DNA of 64,000 bases from VBAU01 sp036005185. GTDB taxonomy: Bacteria > Bacteroidota > Bacteroidia > Chitinophagales > Chitinophagaceae. The translations under genes were made by a program, and so were the position numbers. A model generated the notes under the pieces. The model had not been told where the DNA came from, made no database searches, and saw only the letters and a list, made by a program, of their open reading frames with translations. The stretch is from positions 88,523 through 152,522 of the forward strand of contig DASYQS010000031.1 of NCBI GenBank assembly GCA_036005185.1, in the 5' to 3' direction. Below, one piece after another: positions 51,270-60,514 of this stretch; the stretch's first letter is position 1, and each line of letters starts with the position of its first letter.

Positions 51270-52508
51270 GTGAGGGTTGCAAGCTTTATAGCAAATCGTA
51301 TAGCATTTAACCGGCAAAAATCTTTTTCGCGGTTTATTATCCGCCTTTCCATTGTAGCCACAATGATCAGCGTAGCAGTTATGATCGTTACACTTGCCTT
51401 TACAAACGGATTTCAGGAAACGGTAAGTCAAAAGGTTTTTAGCTTTTGGGGGCATATACGTGTACAATACAAACAGCCTATAAAATCGACAATTGCCGAA
51501 GAGGAACAAATAGAAAAAAATGACACCGTTGTACAGGCCATTAAGCAAAATTCAAATGTGGTCAGCACTCATCCCTTTGCTACCAAGTATGCCATTTTAA
51601 AGACAAAAAATGAAATGGAAGGTGTGCTGATGAAAGGACTTGACAGTAATTACAATTTTCAACATCTTCAGCGATTTTTAAAGCAGGGCAGATGGCTGCA
51701 ATTCAATGATACAACCTATAGTCGTGAGATCATCATTTCAACCTATACAGCTAATGAGCTGAAATTAAAATTGAATGATAAGGTAGTGATCTATTTTATA
51801 AGGCCCGATGGAACATTGCGCCCCGACAAATTATCCATTGTCGGCATTTACAAAACAGGAATTGAAGATTACGATAAAACTTTTGCCATCGGCGATTTGA
51901 AACTGATACAACGATTAAATGGCTGGCAGCCTAATGAAATTGGCGGGTATGAAATTTTCTTGAAAGATTATCATCAAATGCAAAAAGTTTCCGATGATCT
52001 TTATTATAATATTGAAAAGTTTCCTGCTACCTGGGATACTAAAACCATCAAAGATCTTTATCCAAACATTTTTGATTGGCTCAATATGCAAGATGTCACA
52101 AGAAATGTGCTCATCGGTTTTATGATCGTAGTTGCTCTCATTAATCTCATTACTTGCCTCATCATTTTGGTGCTTGAACGCATTCGCATGGTGGGTGTTT
52201 TAAAGGCATTAGGCGCCCGCAACTGGACCGTGCAAAACATATTTCTTCAACATTCCACTTTCATCACCATTGTGGGCATTATTCTGGGAACTGCATTTGG
52301 AATTGGTATCTGCTGGCTGCAGCAGTCAACAGGCTTTATTAAATTAAAGGAAGAGGCTTATTATATGAGCGAGGCTGCAGTAAAAATTGTTTGGTGGCAG
52401 GTAGCTCTTATTGGCGGTGGCACTTTGCTGGTTTGTTTTTTGGTATTAATGATACCCTCTTTAATTGTCCGCAAAGTAAGACCCGTAAAGGCTATTCAGT
52501 TCAGATAG
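51270..52508 (+). CDS. ABC transporter permease, FtsX/LolC-LolE family
   Basis: This protein of about 412 residues has the FtsX-type layout: a first TM (about 25-47), a long MacB-like periplasmic domain (about 50-270), and three C-terminal TM helices around FLVTSCILxx-like positions, ending in IPSLIVRKVRPVKAIQFR. The LolC/E branch works in lipoprotein release. The frame opens earlier at TTG 51249, but that codon is part of the promoter box, and the family's SFIANRIAFNRQKSFSRFI start lies just after GTG 51270. It overlaps the convergent gene by eight bases. Confidence 0.85.
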   Translation: MRVASFIANRIAFNRQKSFSRFIIRLSIVATMISVAVMIVTLAFTNGFQETVSQKVFSFWGHIRVQYKQPIKSTIAEEEQIEKNDTVVQAIKQNSNVVSTHPFATKYAILKTKNEMEGVLMKGLDSNYNFQHLQRFLKQGRWLQFNDTTYSREIIISTYTANELKLKLNDKVVIYFIRPDGTLRPDKLSIVGIYKTGIEDYDKTFAIGDLKLIQRLNGWQPNEIGGYEIFLKDYHQMQKVSDDLYYNIEKFPATWDTKTIKDLYPNIFDWLNMQDVTRNVLIGFMIVVALINLITCLIILVLERIRMVGVLKALGARNWTVQNIFLQHSTFITIVGIILGTAFGIGICWLQQSTGFIKLKEEAYYMSEAAVKIVWWQVALIGGGTLLVCFLVLMIPSLIVRKVRPVKAIQFR

Positions 52509-52857
52509 CAACTCTATTATTATTTCTCATATAGCTTCCGCTCAATGCTGCAAAACCTCCAACCAAGGCCCCAACAAATGCAGTTATCAGAATTAATAAA
52601 AAAGATGATCCCCCAAGAGGAAATATTTCGGCGATTTTTTTTGAAAGAATCCCTTCATTCTTTACATCAATCCACCAAGCGAGCAAGCCCCATAAAATAA
52701 ACACACCCAAAAAACCCGAAAGAAAAGCCCACCAGCTCCGCATGGGTATTAAAAGAATTACCAGGAATGAAGCAAGTGCAATGCTCCACCAAGGAAGATA
52801 CAAACCACTAACAAAAGAAAGGAGCATCGTTAGTATGACCGCAACAAGTAATTTCAT
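52501..52857 (-). CDS. Small membrane protein, unknown
   Basis: This is a 118-residue protein with four hydrophobic helices (about 3-22, 26-45, 50-68 and 84-105) and a GGFAALSGSYMRN end. No family is recognised. It is followed by an eight-base overlap with the FtsX-like gene on the other strand and preceded by penicillin acylase on its own strand with a 39-bp gap, so the two are probably cotranscribed. Confidence 0.65.
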   Translation of the reverse strand: MKLLVAVILTMLLSFVSGLYLPWWSIALASFLVILLIPMRSWWAFLSGFLGVFILWGLLAWWIDVKNEGILSKKIAEIFPLGGSSFLLILITAFVGALVGGFAALSGSYMRNNNRVAI

Positions 52858-52896
52858 GATTTAATTAATATTCAATGTTCAATTGTCAATAATCAA

Positions 52897-55347
52897 CTAC
52901 TCCCCTTTAGAGGTGGGGGCTGTAAAATTCATTGTCCACTTTACTCTGTTATCATTGGTTTCGTTTCTTTTCATCATCCATAAGGTATAATAATGTCCTT
53001 TTACCCAAGTGTTAACAAAATTATCATAGAACTTACTGCCGGGATTTCCGCTTTGCCCACCGGGATATACACCATAGGCTTCTGTTGTTTGTGTCAATTG
53101 CACGATCATTCTCCAACTTGGGCCATGATTAACCGTAGTAGCATTGATGATATCACCATTTCCTCCTACAGGAATTGGTTCTGAAAATGGCACCAGGCTG
53201 TTTCGTAATAAATGATAAATTCTCGAAGATTTATGTTTTGCCCACTCTAGTCTTCCTGCTTGTTCCTCTTTTGCTAGTTGAACCGATGCTTTCGCAAAAG
53301 CAATTGTTACATCATCATACAAAGTTTCTTTCTGCGGAGTGTTAACGTTGTCAATATATTTAAAAGCAGAATCTCTTAATAATGCTTCCAGCAAAGTTTG
53401 CTGATTAGGAACTACTACTACCGGCTGCACTTTCATTAATTCATCTTTCCAGATTTCTACGGCAAGTGAATCCCACCATAATTGATAAACAGTTTGCCCT
53501 TTTGAATCAGCCGCTGCTCTTAAATCCCAGCTCTTCATTATTTCAAGATATTTTTTTGCATCTCCATTCAAATCATTTTCTCGAACATATTTTAAAAGTA
53601 AAGGTTTTGCATCTTCGGCCGTGACGTTGAAATAATCATTCTGAAGTTTTTTCATATCATCAATCGTTACCTGTTGCATATTTTGCAATTGGTGATTGAT
53701 GGAAATAGCTCTTGCGTTGATATAATCACCGGGAATAAAATAGGGATAACTGGAATCGGCAGGTCGCTGATTGGCGCTAACCAAAAAACCTTGTTGTGGA
53801 TTAACTGCGTGTGGGTTTTCATTTTGTGGAATATATCCCTGCCACATATAACTGCTGTCTTCGCCTGGCATTACCGTCATCCCTTGTCCATACCAACGAG
53901 CAGGAAATCTGGCTTGTTGCCAAATAGCGATATCACCGCTTTTTGATGCGAAGACAAAATTCTGCCCCGGACAAGTAAAATATTTGATCGCCTGTAAATA
54001 ATCATCATAGTTTTTCGCTCGATTTAGTTTATAAAATGTCAATCCCTCATTACTGGGATCATGCGCTGACCATCGGCAAGCAATGGCTTTGCTTTTTGCA
54101 AGCGTATCGGGGAAACTATTGTCAAACATCACGGGGCCAAAAAAAGTATAAGCAACCGTATCGTAAATATCTTTTGAATCTTTTACTTTAATTGTATCGA
54201 TATTCAACTGCGTATTCAGCCATTGATTGTTGAACCAATATTGTTTCTTGGTATCATCCTTGAATTTAATCTCATAAAAATCTTTCACATCACGCTGCGC
54301 ATTGGTAACGCCCCAGGCAATATCATCATTGAAACCTATGATCACATTTGGTGAGCCTGGAAATGTAGCGCCGTACACATTCACATTGGGTGAGTTCAAT
54401 TGCATTTCATACCAGATCGAGGGAAAGGTTAAATCCAAATGCGGGTCATTACATAAAATAGGTGAGCCACTTTTTGTTTTAATTCCTGCTACTGCCCAAT
54501 TATTGCTTCCATTATTAGGATCCTGTTTTATTATTTCGGATACATTCAACGTATCTGCTTTACCAAAATAAAGTGAGTCGGCCGATGCCGGCTTTACAGG
54601 AACAACACCGGGCGGGTCAAAATTAGTTCCTGCAGGAACTATCGGAACCAATGAATCGGGTACTTGCGGATATAATATCTTAAATTCAGAAAAAGGAATA
54701 AAAGATTTCTCATTTGTCAGTTCAAGATCACGTGCTTCGCCGGCAAGTGTGCGACTCATCTGTTTTAAGAATAAGGCAATTTTAAGGTTATTCCATTTCT
54801 CTGGCTTATAATCAAGTAATTTGTATTCAACAGGCAACTGAGCCTCCGTCAAACTTTCTATGTATGCATTTACGCCTGCTGTATAAGCATCGTACAGGGC
54901 TTTACTCACGGGGTCGGCTTCAAATTCTTTCAATGAGTTTTGAGTTGCATACACCATTCCACTCCTTCTTGTTTCTCTGTCTACTTTTAATAAAGCAGGG
55001 TTGTTCCCAAAAATTTCACACAACCGCCCTGCTGCATACATGGTTTGCAATTCCATTTGAAACAAACGAAACTTTGCATGTAAGTAGCCTTGAACAAAAT
55101 AAAGGTCTTCATCATGATCGGCAAAAACATGTGGTACCAGCCTCTCATCAAAATATACATTCACTTTTCCTTTCAAATTGGGGAATTTTAGATCAGCATT
55201 AAAATCACTAGTTTCCGCGCTTTGCCAAAAACCATGTTGAGGACTCAAAAATTTTCCAAGCGGCGGAATAGAGCCCCATTTTTTATTTAACACAATCACA
55301 AGGGCAATAGTAATAATGGCAGATATAACGAAGGGGATGGCTCTCAT
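52897..55347 (-). CDS. Penicillin acylase family protein (Ntn hydrolase, S45)
   Basis: The 816-residue periplasmic Ntn hydrolase precursor starts with an N-terminal membrane or signal segment (residues 4-21). Autocleavage should occur before Ser 281 (NNGSNNWAVAG), giving an alpha chain of about 260 residues and a beta chain. The beta chain contains the FPSIWYEMQL and AWGVTNAQRDVKDFYE motifs. Members cleave acylated amides, including acyl-homoserine lactones. The last seven codons, APTSKGE and the stop, are encoded by a dispersed repeat (52898-52920), so the original C-terminus was altered. Confidence 0.9.
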   Translation of the reverse strand: MRAIPFVISAIITIALVIVLNKKWGSIPPLGKFLSPQHGFWQSAETSDFNADLKFPNLKGKVNVYFDERLVPHVFADHDEDLYFVQGYLHAKFRLFQMELQTMYAAGRLCEIFGNNPALLKVDRETRRSGMVYATQNSLKEFEADPVSKALYDAYTAGVNAYIESLTEAQLPVEYKLLDYKPEKWNNLKIALFLKQMSRTLAGEARDLELTNEKSFIPFSEFKILYPQVPDSLVPIVPAGTNFDPPGVVPVKPASADSLYFGKADTLNVSEIIKQDPNNGSNNWAVAGIKTKSGSPILCNDPHLDLTFPSIWYEMQLNSPNVNVYGATFPGSPNVIIGFNDDIAWGVTNAQRDVKDFYEIKFKDDTKKQYWFNNQWLNTQLNIDTIKVKDSKDIYDTVAYTFFGPVMFDNSFPDTLAKSKAIACRWSAHDPSNEGLTFYKLNRAKNYDDYLQAIKYFTCPGQNFVFASKSGDIAIWQQARFPARWYGQGMTVMPGEDSSYMWQGYIPQNENPHAVNPQQGFLVSANQRPADSSYPYFIPGDYINARAISINHQLQNMQQVTIDDMKKLQNDYFNVTAEDAKPLLLKYVRENDLNGDAKKYLEIMKSWDLRAAADSKGQTVYQLWWDSLAVEIWKDELMKVQPVVVVPNQQTLLEALLRDSAFKYIDNVNTPQKETLYDDVTIAFAKASVQLAKEEQAGRLEWAKHKSSRIYHLLRNSLVPFSEPIPVGGNGDIINATTVNHGPSWRMIVQLTQTTEAYGVYPGGQSGNPGSKFYDNFVNTWVKGHYYTLWMMKRNETNDNRVKWTMNFTAPTSKGE
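52898..52920. repeat. Repeat forming the end of the penicillin acylase gene
   Basis: TACTCCCCTTTAGAGG followed by TGGGGGC is a diverged copy of the CCCC-TAAAG-GGG element. It encodes the last residues and the stop codon of the acylase gene. Confidence 0.55.
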
Positions 55348-55503
55348 GTACAGTTAATAAGAGCGAAAGATAAAAAAGAACATGGAATTGAAGGAAGATT
55401 TTTGTCACACTATCAATGGAACTCTACGGTCACAATTGTTCTGCTATCCACACAAGAAATATTATACTCATCAATTAGCTCAAAAATTATTTCCCAAACA
55501 CAA

Positions 55504-55528
55504 ATAAAAACCCCCGACTAGTCGGGGG
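55504..55528 (-). terminator. Terminator of the DUF4136 gene
   Basis: On the minus strand a self-complementary stem CCCCCGACTAGTCGGGGG is followed by TTTTTATTTG. It lies 34 bp past the DUF4136 stop. Confidence 0.85.
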
Positions 55529-55561
55529 CGAGTACTAAACCGTCCTCATAGAAAATTGATT

Positions 55562-56152
55562 TTACCTTTTTGCTACATCAAACTTGCGGAAGATGGATTT
55601 TACCGCATTGTTAATTTCTTTGCTGCTCAAATTGCGGCTGTTTACCTCATCAGTTGTCCAACCTTGCCATACCACTCTATCTGTTCTGGAGTCAGTTACT
55701 GTAATGGTAACCGTTCCTTCTCTTACAGGTCGTGAATAATCGTCATATCCCATGAATTGTGAAGGATAATAAACGTTGTAAAAACGACGGGTGTAAGGAT
55801 TAAAAAAAGTGCGTGTAAAGGGGCGTGAATAAACAGGGTCACTTTCTCTGCGGGTAGATCTTTCTACCAGCACATCATAGCTGATCAATACATCCGGCCT
55901 TCTGTTATCCATTCTCCAACCTTGCTTATCCAAAGCTTTTGTAACTGCATCTTTAAACTTTTGCTCCATCAAGTCATTGCTTTTATCATGATCTCTTTTT
56001 CCTGAACCATCCTTATCAACCCACGCGAAAGTTTTGTACCTGCTGAAATCAACGCTATCATCCTTTTCTACATGTACAGGAGCCGAACAACCAACAATCA
56101 TCAGAGCTGCTACCGCAATACCTCCAAATAATTTCCATTTTATGCTTTTCAT
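55562..56152 (-). CDS. DUF4136 lipoprotein
   Basis: The 196-residue protein has a lipoprotein signal with lipobox IVGC (Cys 22) and a DUF4136 domain: DFSRYKTFAWVDKDG near the start and VTITVTDSRTDRVVWQGWTTDEV near the end. The family is common in Bacteroidota and other Gram-negatives, with no assigned function. It is monocistronic, with a strong terminator and a 200-bp upstream spacer in which no clear box was seen. Confidence 0.88.
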   Translation of the reverse strand: MKSIKWKLFGGIAVAALMIVGCSAPVHVEKDDSVDFSRYKTFAWVDKDGSGKRDHDKSNDLMEQKFKDAVTKALDKQGWRMDNRRPDVLISYDVLVERSTRRESDPVYSRPFTRTFFNPYTRRFYNVYYPSQFMGYDDYSRPVREGTVTITVTDSRTDRVVWQGWTTDEVNSRNLSSKEINNAVKSIFRKFDVAKR

Positions 56153-56355
56153 AAGTTGTGTGTATTTAGTGATTCAATTAATGTCACTACATTAAACGTC
56201 AAAAATGAGTCCGGGCTTATTAAAGCATTGTGAAAGTTTAGCTGGATGCAGCTTTTAGCTACTATGATTTTTAGCTACCTATTGCCCTTAAATTTTAAGA
56301 AAATAAAAACAGTTTTGCTCAAACAAAAAAGGAATCAAATTGTAATTGAACAATA

Positions 56356-57759
56356 TTAGGGAAGGCCAACCTCATAGTGCCTTTCAGGAATTTGTACGTC
56401 TAAAAATCCTTTTTTTACCAAGCGGCGCTGGAAATCCATTTGAACATTATAATCGCCATGAACCAGAAATAAAGTTTTTACTTGCTTGGGGTCTTGACAG
56501 GCCAGCCACTGGCAAAGATCCTCATAATCTCCATGGGCGCTCATGCTGCGAATAGAACCCACTTCTGCATGCACCTCATGTTTTACTCCAAATATGCCCA
56601 CTTCTTTTGCTCCTGCCATTAATCTTCCTCCTAATGAATCGGGTTCACAATAACCGGTGAGAAGAATTGAATTATGACTGTTCTCGATATTATTACTAAT
56701 ATGATGCTTTACTCTTCCAGCCTCCGCCATGCCGCTCGCTGAAATAATCACGCAAGGTTCATTGCGAAAATTGAGGAGCTTGGATTGTTCAACCGTTTTT
56801 ACATACTTCAATCCTCTAAATGAAAAAGGATCATTATCTGTTTCTAAAATTTTTTGAATGGTTTTGTTAAAATATTTCGGATATCTTTTTACAAGGTCAG
56901 TTGCTTCAATGCTCAAAGGGCTGTCTAAAAAATAATCCAGATCAGGCAGCCGGTTTTCAATTTCAAGTTGATTCAACGTATATAAAATTTCCTGTGTTCT
57001 TCCAACGCTGAATGCAGGTAGGATCAATTTTCCTTTTTTTACGAGGCATGTTTTTTCAATCCATTGCAGCAACATGTCTGGTGTGGTAAGATTGAGATCG
57101 TGCAGGCTGTTTCCATAAGTGGATTCAAGCAAAATATATTCGGCCTGAGGAAATTCTTGTGGAGATTTTAAGATCACGTCACGGTAGCGGCCTACATCAC
57201 CACTAAAAGTAATGCGTCGCTCTTTTCCATTTTCCTGAATCTTTAAATGAACACAGGCGCTGCCTATGATATGGCCTGCATCTGTAAAAATTGCTTGTAC
57301 ATCTTCAGTGACATCAAACCAAGTCCCGTATTCTATGGAAATAAAACGATCAAAGGATTTTTCTGCGTCATCCTTGGTGTATAAAGGCCGCAAATAAGGT
57401 TGACCACTAGCCGCCCTTTTTTTGTTTTCATATTTTACATCATCTTCCTGGATCTCGGCAGAATCGAGCAACAAAACTTTTGTCAATTCGTTCGTTGCAG
57501 GTGTGCAAAATATTTTCCCTTGAAAACCTTCTTTCACCAGCTTTGGGATCAGTCCACAATGATCTATATGGGCATGCGACAAGATCATTACATCCACGGC
57601 AGATACATCAAACCCAAATTCACGATTCAGTGCATCCGTTTCCTTTCCCATTCCTTGGAACATGCCACAGTCCAACAGAATTCTCTTTCCATTTTTTAAG
57701 GTCACCAAATGTTTGGAACCTGTTACTGTTCTTGCTGCGCCATGAAATGCGATTTTCAT
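56356..57759 (-). CDS. MBL-fold beta-CASP metallo-hydrolase (RNA-processing type)
   Basis: This 467-residue metallo-beta-lactamase/beta-CASP protein carries motif 2 HAHIDH (residues 62-67), motif 3 DAGHIIGSACV, the GDVGRYRD motif, and the C-terminal SMSAHGDYEDL and FLVHGDYNVQ motifs. It is of the class that includes RNase J-related and CPSF-like nucleases, so RNA cleavage is likely. It is the last gene of a four-gene operon. Its start codon stands next to a repeat at 57761-57790. Confidence 0.92.
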   Translation of the reverse strand: MKIAFHGAARTVTGSKHLVTLKNGKRILLDCGMFQGMGKETDALNREFGFDVSAVDVMILSHAHIDHCGLIPKLVKEGFQGKIFCTPATNELTKVLLLDSAEIQEDDVKYENKKRAASGQPYLRPLYTKDDAEKSFDRFISIEYGTWFDVTEDVQAIFTDAGHIIGSACVHLKIQENGKERRITFSGDVGRYRDVILKSPQEFPQAEYILLESTYGNSLHDLNLTTPDMLLQWIEKTCLVKKGKLILPAFSVGRTQEILYTLNQLEIENRLPDLDYFLDSPLSIEATDLVKRYPKYFNKTIQKILETDNDPFSFRGLKYVKTVEQSKLLNFRNEPCVIISASGMAEAGRVKHHISNNIENSHNSILLTGYCEPDSLGGRLMAGAKEVGIFGVKHEVHAEVGSIRSMSAHGDYEDLCQWLACQDPKQVKTLFLVHGDYNVQMDFQRRLVKKGFLDVQIPERHYEVGLP

Positions 57760-57760
57760 A

Positions 57761-57790
57761 AACCCTCCCTAACCCTCCCTAAAGGGAGGG
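57761..57790. repeat. Repeat at the DUF4442/MBL junction
   Basis: AACCCTCCCTAACCCTCCCT then AAAGGGAGGG: two direct CCCTCCCT units with an AGGGAGGG partner. It encodes the last codons (PSL) and stop of DUF4442. Confidence 0.6.
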
Positions 57791-58279
57791 AATTTGAGTC
57801 TTTACTTTGAAAGACCAAGTGATATAAAACTCTGCAACAACCACTCCTTCACTATTTCTTCCAACAGATTTTGCTCGTATTGTTTTTGCTTCTCCAGATT
57901 GAATAGCTTGTTTAATTGTTTCTTTGATCAGCAAACCATCCTCACAAGTAAAACTTGTTTCGCCTGTAGCTTTTTTAAAATACTCTGATTCCACTTTCAC
58001 AACCAACATGGATACTGGTGGCTTTATTTTGTAAAGATGTACCAAACACAATGCACCTGTGCTCATTTCTGCAGCCATACTCAAGCAGGCAAAATAAGTA
58101 GATCGAAAGGGATTTTTTGTAAACCATTTATAAGGCACTGTAGTGCTGCAACTGTTTTCATCTATATGTTTTATCCTTACACCGGCAAAGTAAGCATTTG
58201 GCAATCGTGAAAGTAAAAACATCCTGAATTTTAGAGGATGTTTGAGCTGTTGAATAAACGCAGAAGTATTTGAATTCAT
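57779..58279 (-). CDS. DUF4442 hotdog-fold protein
   Basis: The 166-residue protein is of the DUF4442 type, a hotdog thioesterase-like fold. Landmarks are FRMFLLSRLPNAYFAGVRI at the start, STYFACLSMAAEMSTGALCLVH in the middle and VVVAEFYITWSFKVK at the end. Acyl-CoA or acyl-ACP thioester chemistry is likely but not proven. The final PSL codons come from a repeat. It lies two bases after the thioredoxin gene and overlaps nothing, inside the lysA operon. Confidence 0.85.
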   Translation of the reverse strand: MNSNTSAFIQQLKHPLKFRMFLLSRLPNAYFAGVRIKHIDENSCSTTVPYKWFTKNPFRSTYFACLSMAAEMSTGALCLVHLYKIKPPVSMLVVKVESEYFKKATGETSFTCEDGLLIKETIKQAIQSGEAKTIRAKSVGRNSEGVVVAEFYITWSFKVKTQIPSL

Positions 58280-58281
58280 CT

Positions 58282-58779
58282 TTATTCTTTATAGCGGTTA
58301 GGATCAAATGCTGCAGGTTTCCAATCTCTAAATAATGCATACACTTTATCCCTGTCATAACCGTCCTTCCCATCTCCCAAATACGAGGCAGTTTGAGTAT
58401 GAATCAATTTCCCCTCTCCATTTAAAATAATAAAAACCGGAAAGCCGAAGCGCTGAGGATAATTATATTTTGCAAGTAATTTTTTGTTTGGGTCTTCTTG
58501 ACTATGATTCATTGCATAAAACACGTAATCGGCTTTCATGATCGAATCAATTTTTTTATCGCTTGTCACAAACTCATTGAACCTTGCACACCAAATGCAC
58601 CAGTTACCTCCAATTTGAATAAATACATGTTTTCCTTCTTTCTTTGCTTTTTTTATGGCACCGGCAATTTTTTGTTCAGCATTTTCGCCCGGTGTGTAGA
58701 GTTTAAACTTCGTCATGTCTTGAGAAAAAACAATGACGGATATGATTAACATGACAAACAACACCGCAATCTTTCTCAT
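58282..58779 (-). CDS. Thioredoxin-fold periplasmic protein
   Basis: This protein of about 165 residues has a signal peptide (MRKIAVLFVMLIISVIVFSQ) and a thioredoxin-like domain. The active site is WCIWCARF near residue 61, following FIQIGGNWC. The arrangement resembles DUF899/YyaL-type thioredoxins used in reducing envelope disulfides. The longer reading from 58788 (TTG) adds three residues and is rejected. It is in operon with lysA (17 bp upstream) and DUF4442. Confidence 0.87.
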   Translation of the reverse strand: MRKIAVLFVMLIISVIVFSQDMTKFKLYTPGENAEQKIAGAIKKAKKEGKHVFIQIGGNWCIWCARFNEFVTSDKKIDSIMKADYVFYAMNHSQEDPNKKLLAKYNYPQRFGFPVFIILNGEGKLIHTQTASYLGDGKDGYDRDKVYALFRDWKPAAFDPNRYKE

Positions 58780-58796
58780 GCGAATCAATTTAAAAT

Positions 58797-60014
58797 TCAG
58801 AAATCTATTTCAACCTGATTCTTCAACAAGCTCTCAAAATCATCTTTTTTACGAATAAGATGTGCCTTTCCATTTTTTACTAATACTTCTGCAGGTTTAT
58901 ATCGAGAATTGTAATTTGATGCCATCTCAAAACCATAAGCACCCGCATTGTAAAAAACGAGGTAATCGCCTTCACGCACTTCGTGCAGCAAGCGATCAGA
59001 AGCAAATGTGTCTGTTTCGCAGATGTATCCCGTAACTGTATAAACTTTTTCTTGTGCTTCCAAGTTTGAAATATTCACGATATGATGATAGGCATCATAC
59101 ATCATGGGACGTATTAAATGATTGAGCCCGCTGTTTACTCCAACAAATATTTGATGAGCATTATCCTTCACCACATTGACCCTAGTAATTAAATAACCGC
59201 TTTCGCTTACTAAATATTTACCGGGCTCAAACCACAATTGATATTTTTTACTGCCAGTAAAAAGATGCGCATCAAGAAAGGTTTTCAACTTTCGCGCAAT
59301 TAAACCAATATCGGTTTCTTCATCATCGGGTTCATAGGGCACTTTAAAGCCGCCACCCAAGTCAATGATGCTGAGATCAGGAAAATGAGGAACAAGTTCT
59401 GCCAGCACCTTAATCCCTTGCACAAACACATCCGCGTCTTTGATATCGCTACCGGTATGAATGTGCAGCGTTTTAATTTTGATTTTATACTTTTCAACAA
59501 GCTCTAATATTTGATCAACCTGATCAACAGGAATTCCGAATTTACTTTTTTCATGACCTGTTGAAATTTTAAGATTGCCGCCTGCAAGAATGTTGGGCCT
59601 TATTCTTGCGCCTACAGGATATTTGCTCCCAAATTTTTTTCCGAATTTTTCAAGGTTGGAAAGACTGTCGATATTGATATGTACTCCGCAGTTCACCACT
59701 TCTTCAATCTCATCAAAAGAAATTCCATTAGACGTGTAAAGGATTTTCTCTGCGGGCACACCTGCATGTATTGCTAATTTTACCTCATTCACGCTGCTGC
59801 AATCAATGCCGCAACCGATGCTGCTGATGTATTTTAAAATATTGATATTGGTTAATGCCTTGCAGGCATAAAAAAATCTTGTATCAAGGCTTGAAAAAGC
59901 AGTTTTTAATTTTTCGTATTGCTCTTTTATTTTTTCAGCATAATAAACATATACAGGCGTTCCAAATTCGTTGGCGATATTAACTAATTGTTGGTGAGAT
60001 AAACTTTCCGACAT
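58797..60014 (-). CDS. lysA: Diaminopimelate decarboxylase
   Basis: The 405-residue PLP enzyme makes L-lysine from meso-DAP in the last step of lysine synthesis. The PLP lysine is Lys 52 in FYACKALTN; HTGSDIKD, DLGGGFKVPY and the CETDTFASDR motif (substrate-binding Cys and Glu) are present, and the length is typical. It heads an operon of lysA, thioredoxin, DUF4442 and MBL on the minus strand. The start codon lies 53 bp from the left end of the GxxExxY cassette 2. Confidence 0.95.
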   Translation of the reverse strand: MSESLSHQQLVNIANEFGTPVYVYYAEKIKEQYEKLKTAFSSLDTRFFYACKALTNINILKYISSIGCGIDCSSVNEVKLAIHAGVPAEKILYTSNGISFDEIEEVVNCGVHINIDSLSNLEKFGKKFGSKYPVGARIRPNILAGGNLKISTGHEKSKFGIPVDQVDQILELVEKYKIKIKTLHIHTGSDIKDADVFVQGIKVLAELVPHFPDLSIIDLGGGFKVPYEPDDEETDIGLIARKLKTFLDAHLFTGSKKYQLWFEPGKYLVSESGYLITRVNVVKDNAHQIFVGVNSGLNHLIRPMMYDAYHHIVNISNLEAQEKVYTVTGYICETDTFASDRLLHEVREGDYLVFYNAGAYGFEMASNYNSRYKPAEVLVKNGKAHLIRKKDDFESLLKNQVEIDF

Positions 60015-60066
60015 AGTGTGCGAATTTACTTTGCTTATTATAAAAAGCCGAATAAGTTTTATTTTT

Positions 60067-60108
60067 ATTTACCACGGAGGTACGGAGAACATAAAGATGC
60101 ACAGAGAT
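60067..60108. repeat. Left inverted repeat of GxxExxY cassette 2
   Basis: The element begins ATTTACCACGGAGGTAC and ends CACAGAGAT, whose last two bases are the AT of the GxxExxY start codon. Both ends match the reverse complement of the right repeat. Confidence 0.75.
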
Positions 60109-60514
60109 GATTACACAAAAATTGATAAATGATATAAGTTATAGAATTATTGGCTGTGCTATTGAAGTACATAAACATCTTGGCCCTGGTTTATTAGAAT
60201 CAGTCTATCACTCGTGCATGATGGATGAATTAGTTAGAAATGACTTTTTCATTCAATCACACGTTGCCGTTCCTATATTTTATAAAGGAAAACAACTTGC
60301 TGAGCCCTTAAGACTTGATTTATTGGTTGAGGATTTAATAATTGTAGAGTTAAAAGCAGTGGAAACAATGCATCCTGTCTTTTCTGCTCAATTACTTTCT
60401 TATTTGAAATTAGCCGAGAAGCCGAAAGGATTGCTGATAAATTTTCACACAGAGAATATCTCTAAGGGCACGATTTCTCTTGTCACGGAACTATTTCGCA
60501 GTTATCCAAAATAA
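60107..60514 (+). CDS. GxxExxY family protein (PD-(D/E)XK nuclease-like), copy 2
   Basis: The 135-residue protein has the full signature GLLESVY in LGPGLLESVYHSCMM near residues 26-38, and the catalytic series LDLLVEDLIIVELKAVE (Asp, Glu-x-Lys). It ends with LLINFHTENISKGTISL, which matches copy 1's LLINFNEELLKSGI. It is thus a complete PD-(D/E)XK-type core. The inverted repeats on either side reach the start codon and the stop codon, so gene and repeats form one 490-bp unit. It is inserted between lysA and scpB, opposite to both. Confidence 0.9.
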   Translation: MITQKLINDISYRIIGCAIEVHKHLGPGLLESVYHSCMMDELVRNDFFIQSHVAVPIFYKGKQLAEPLRLDLLVEDLIIVELKAVETMHPVFSAQLLSYLKLAEKPKGLLINFHTENISKGTISLVTELFRSYPK

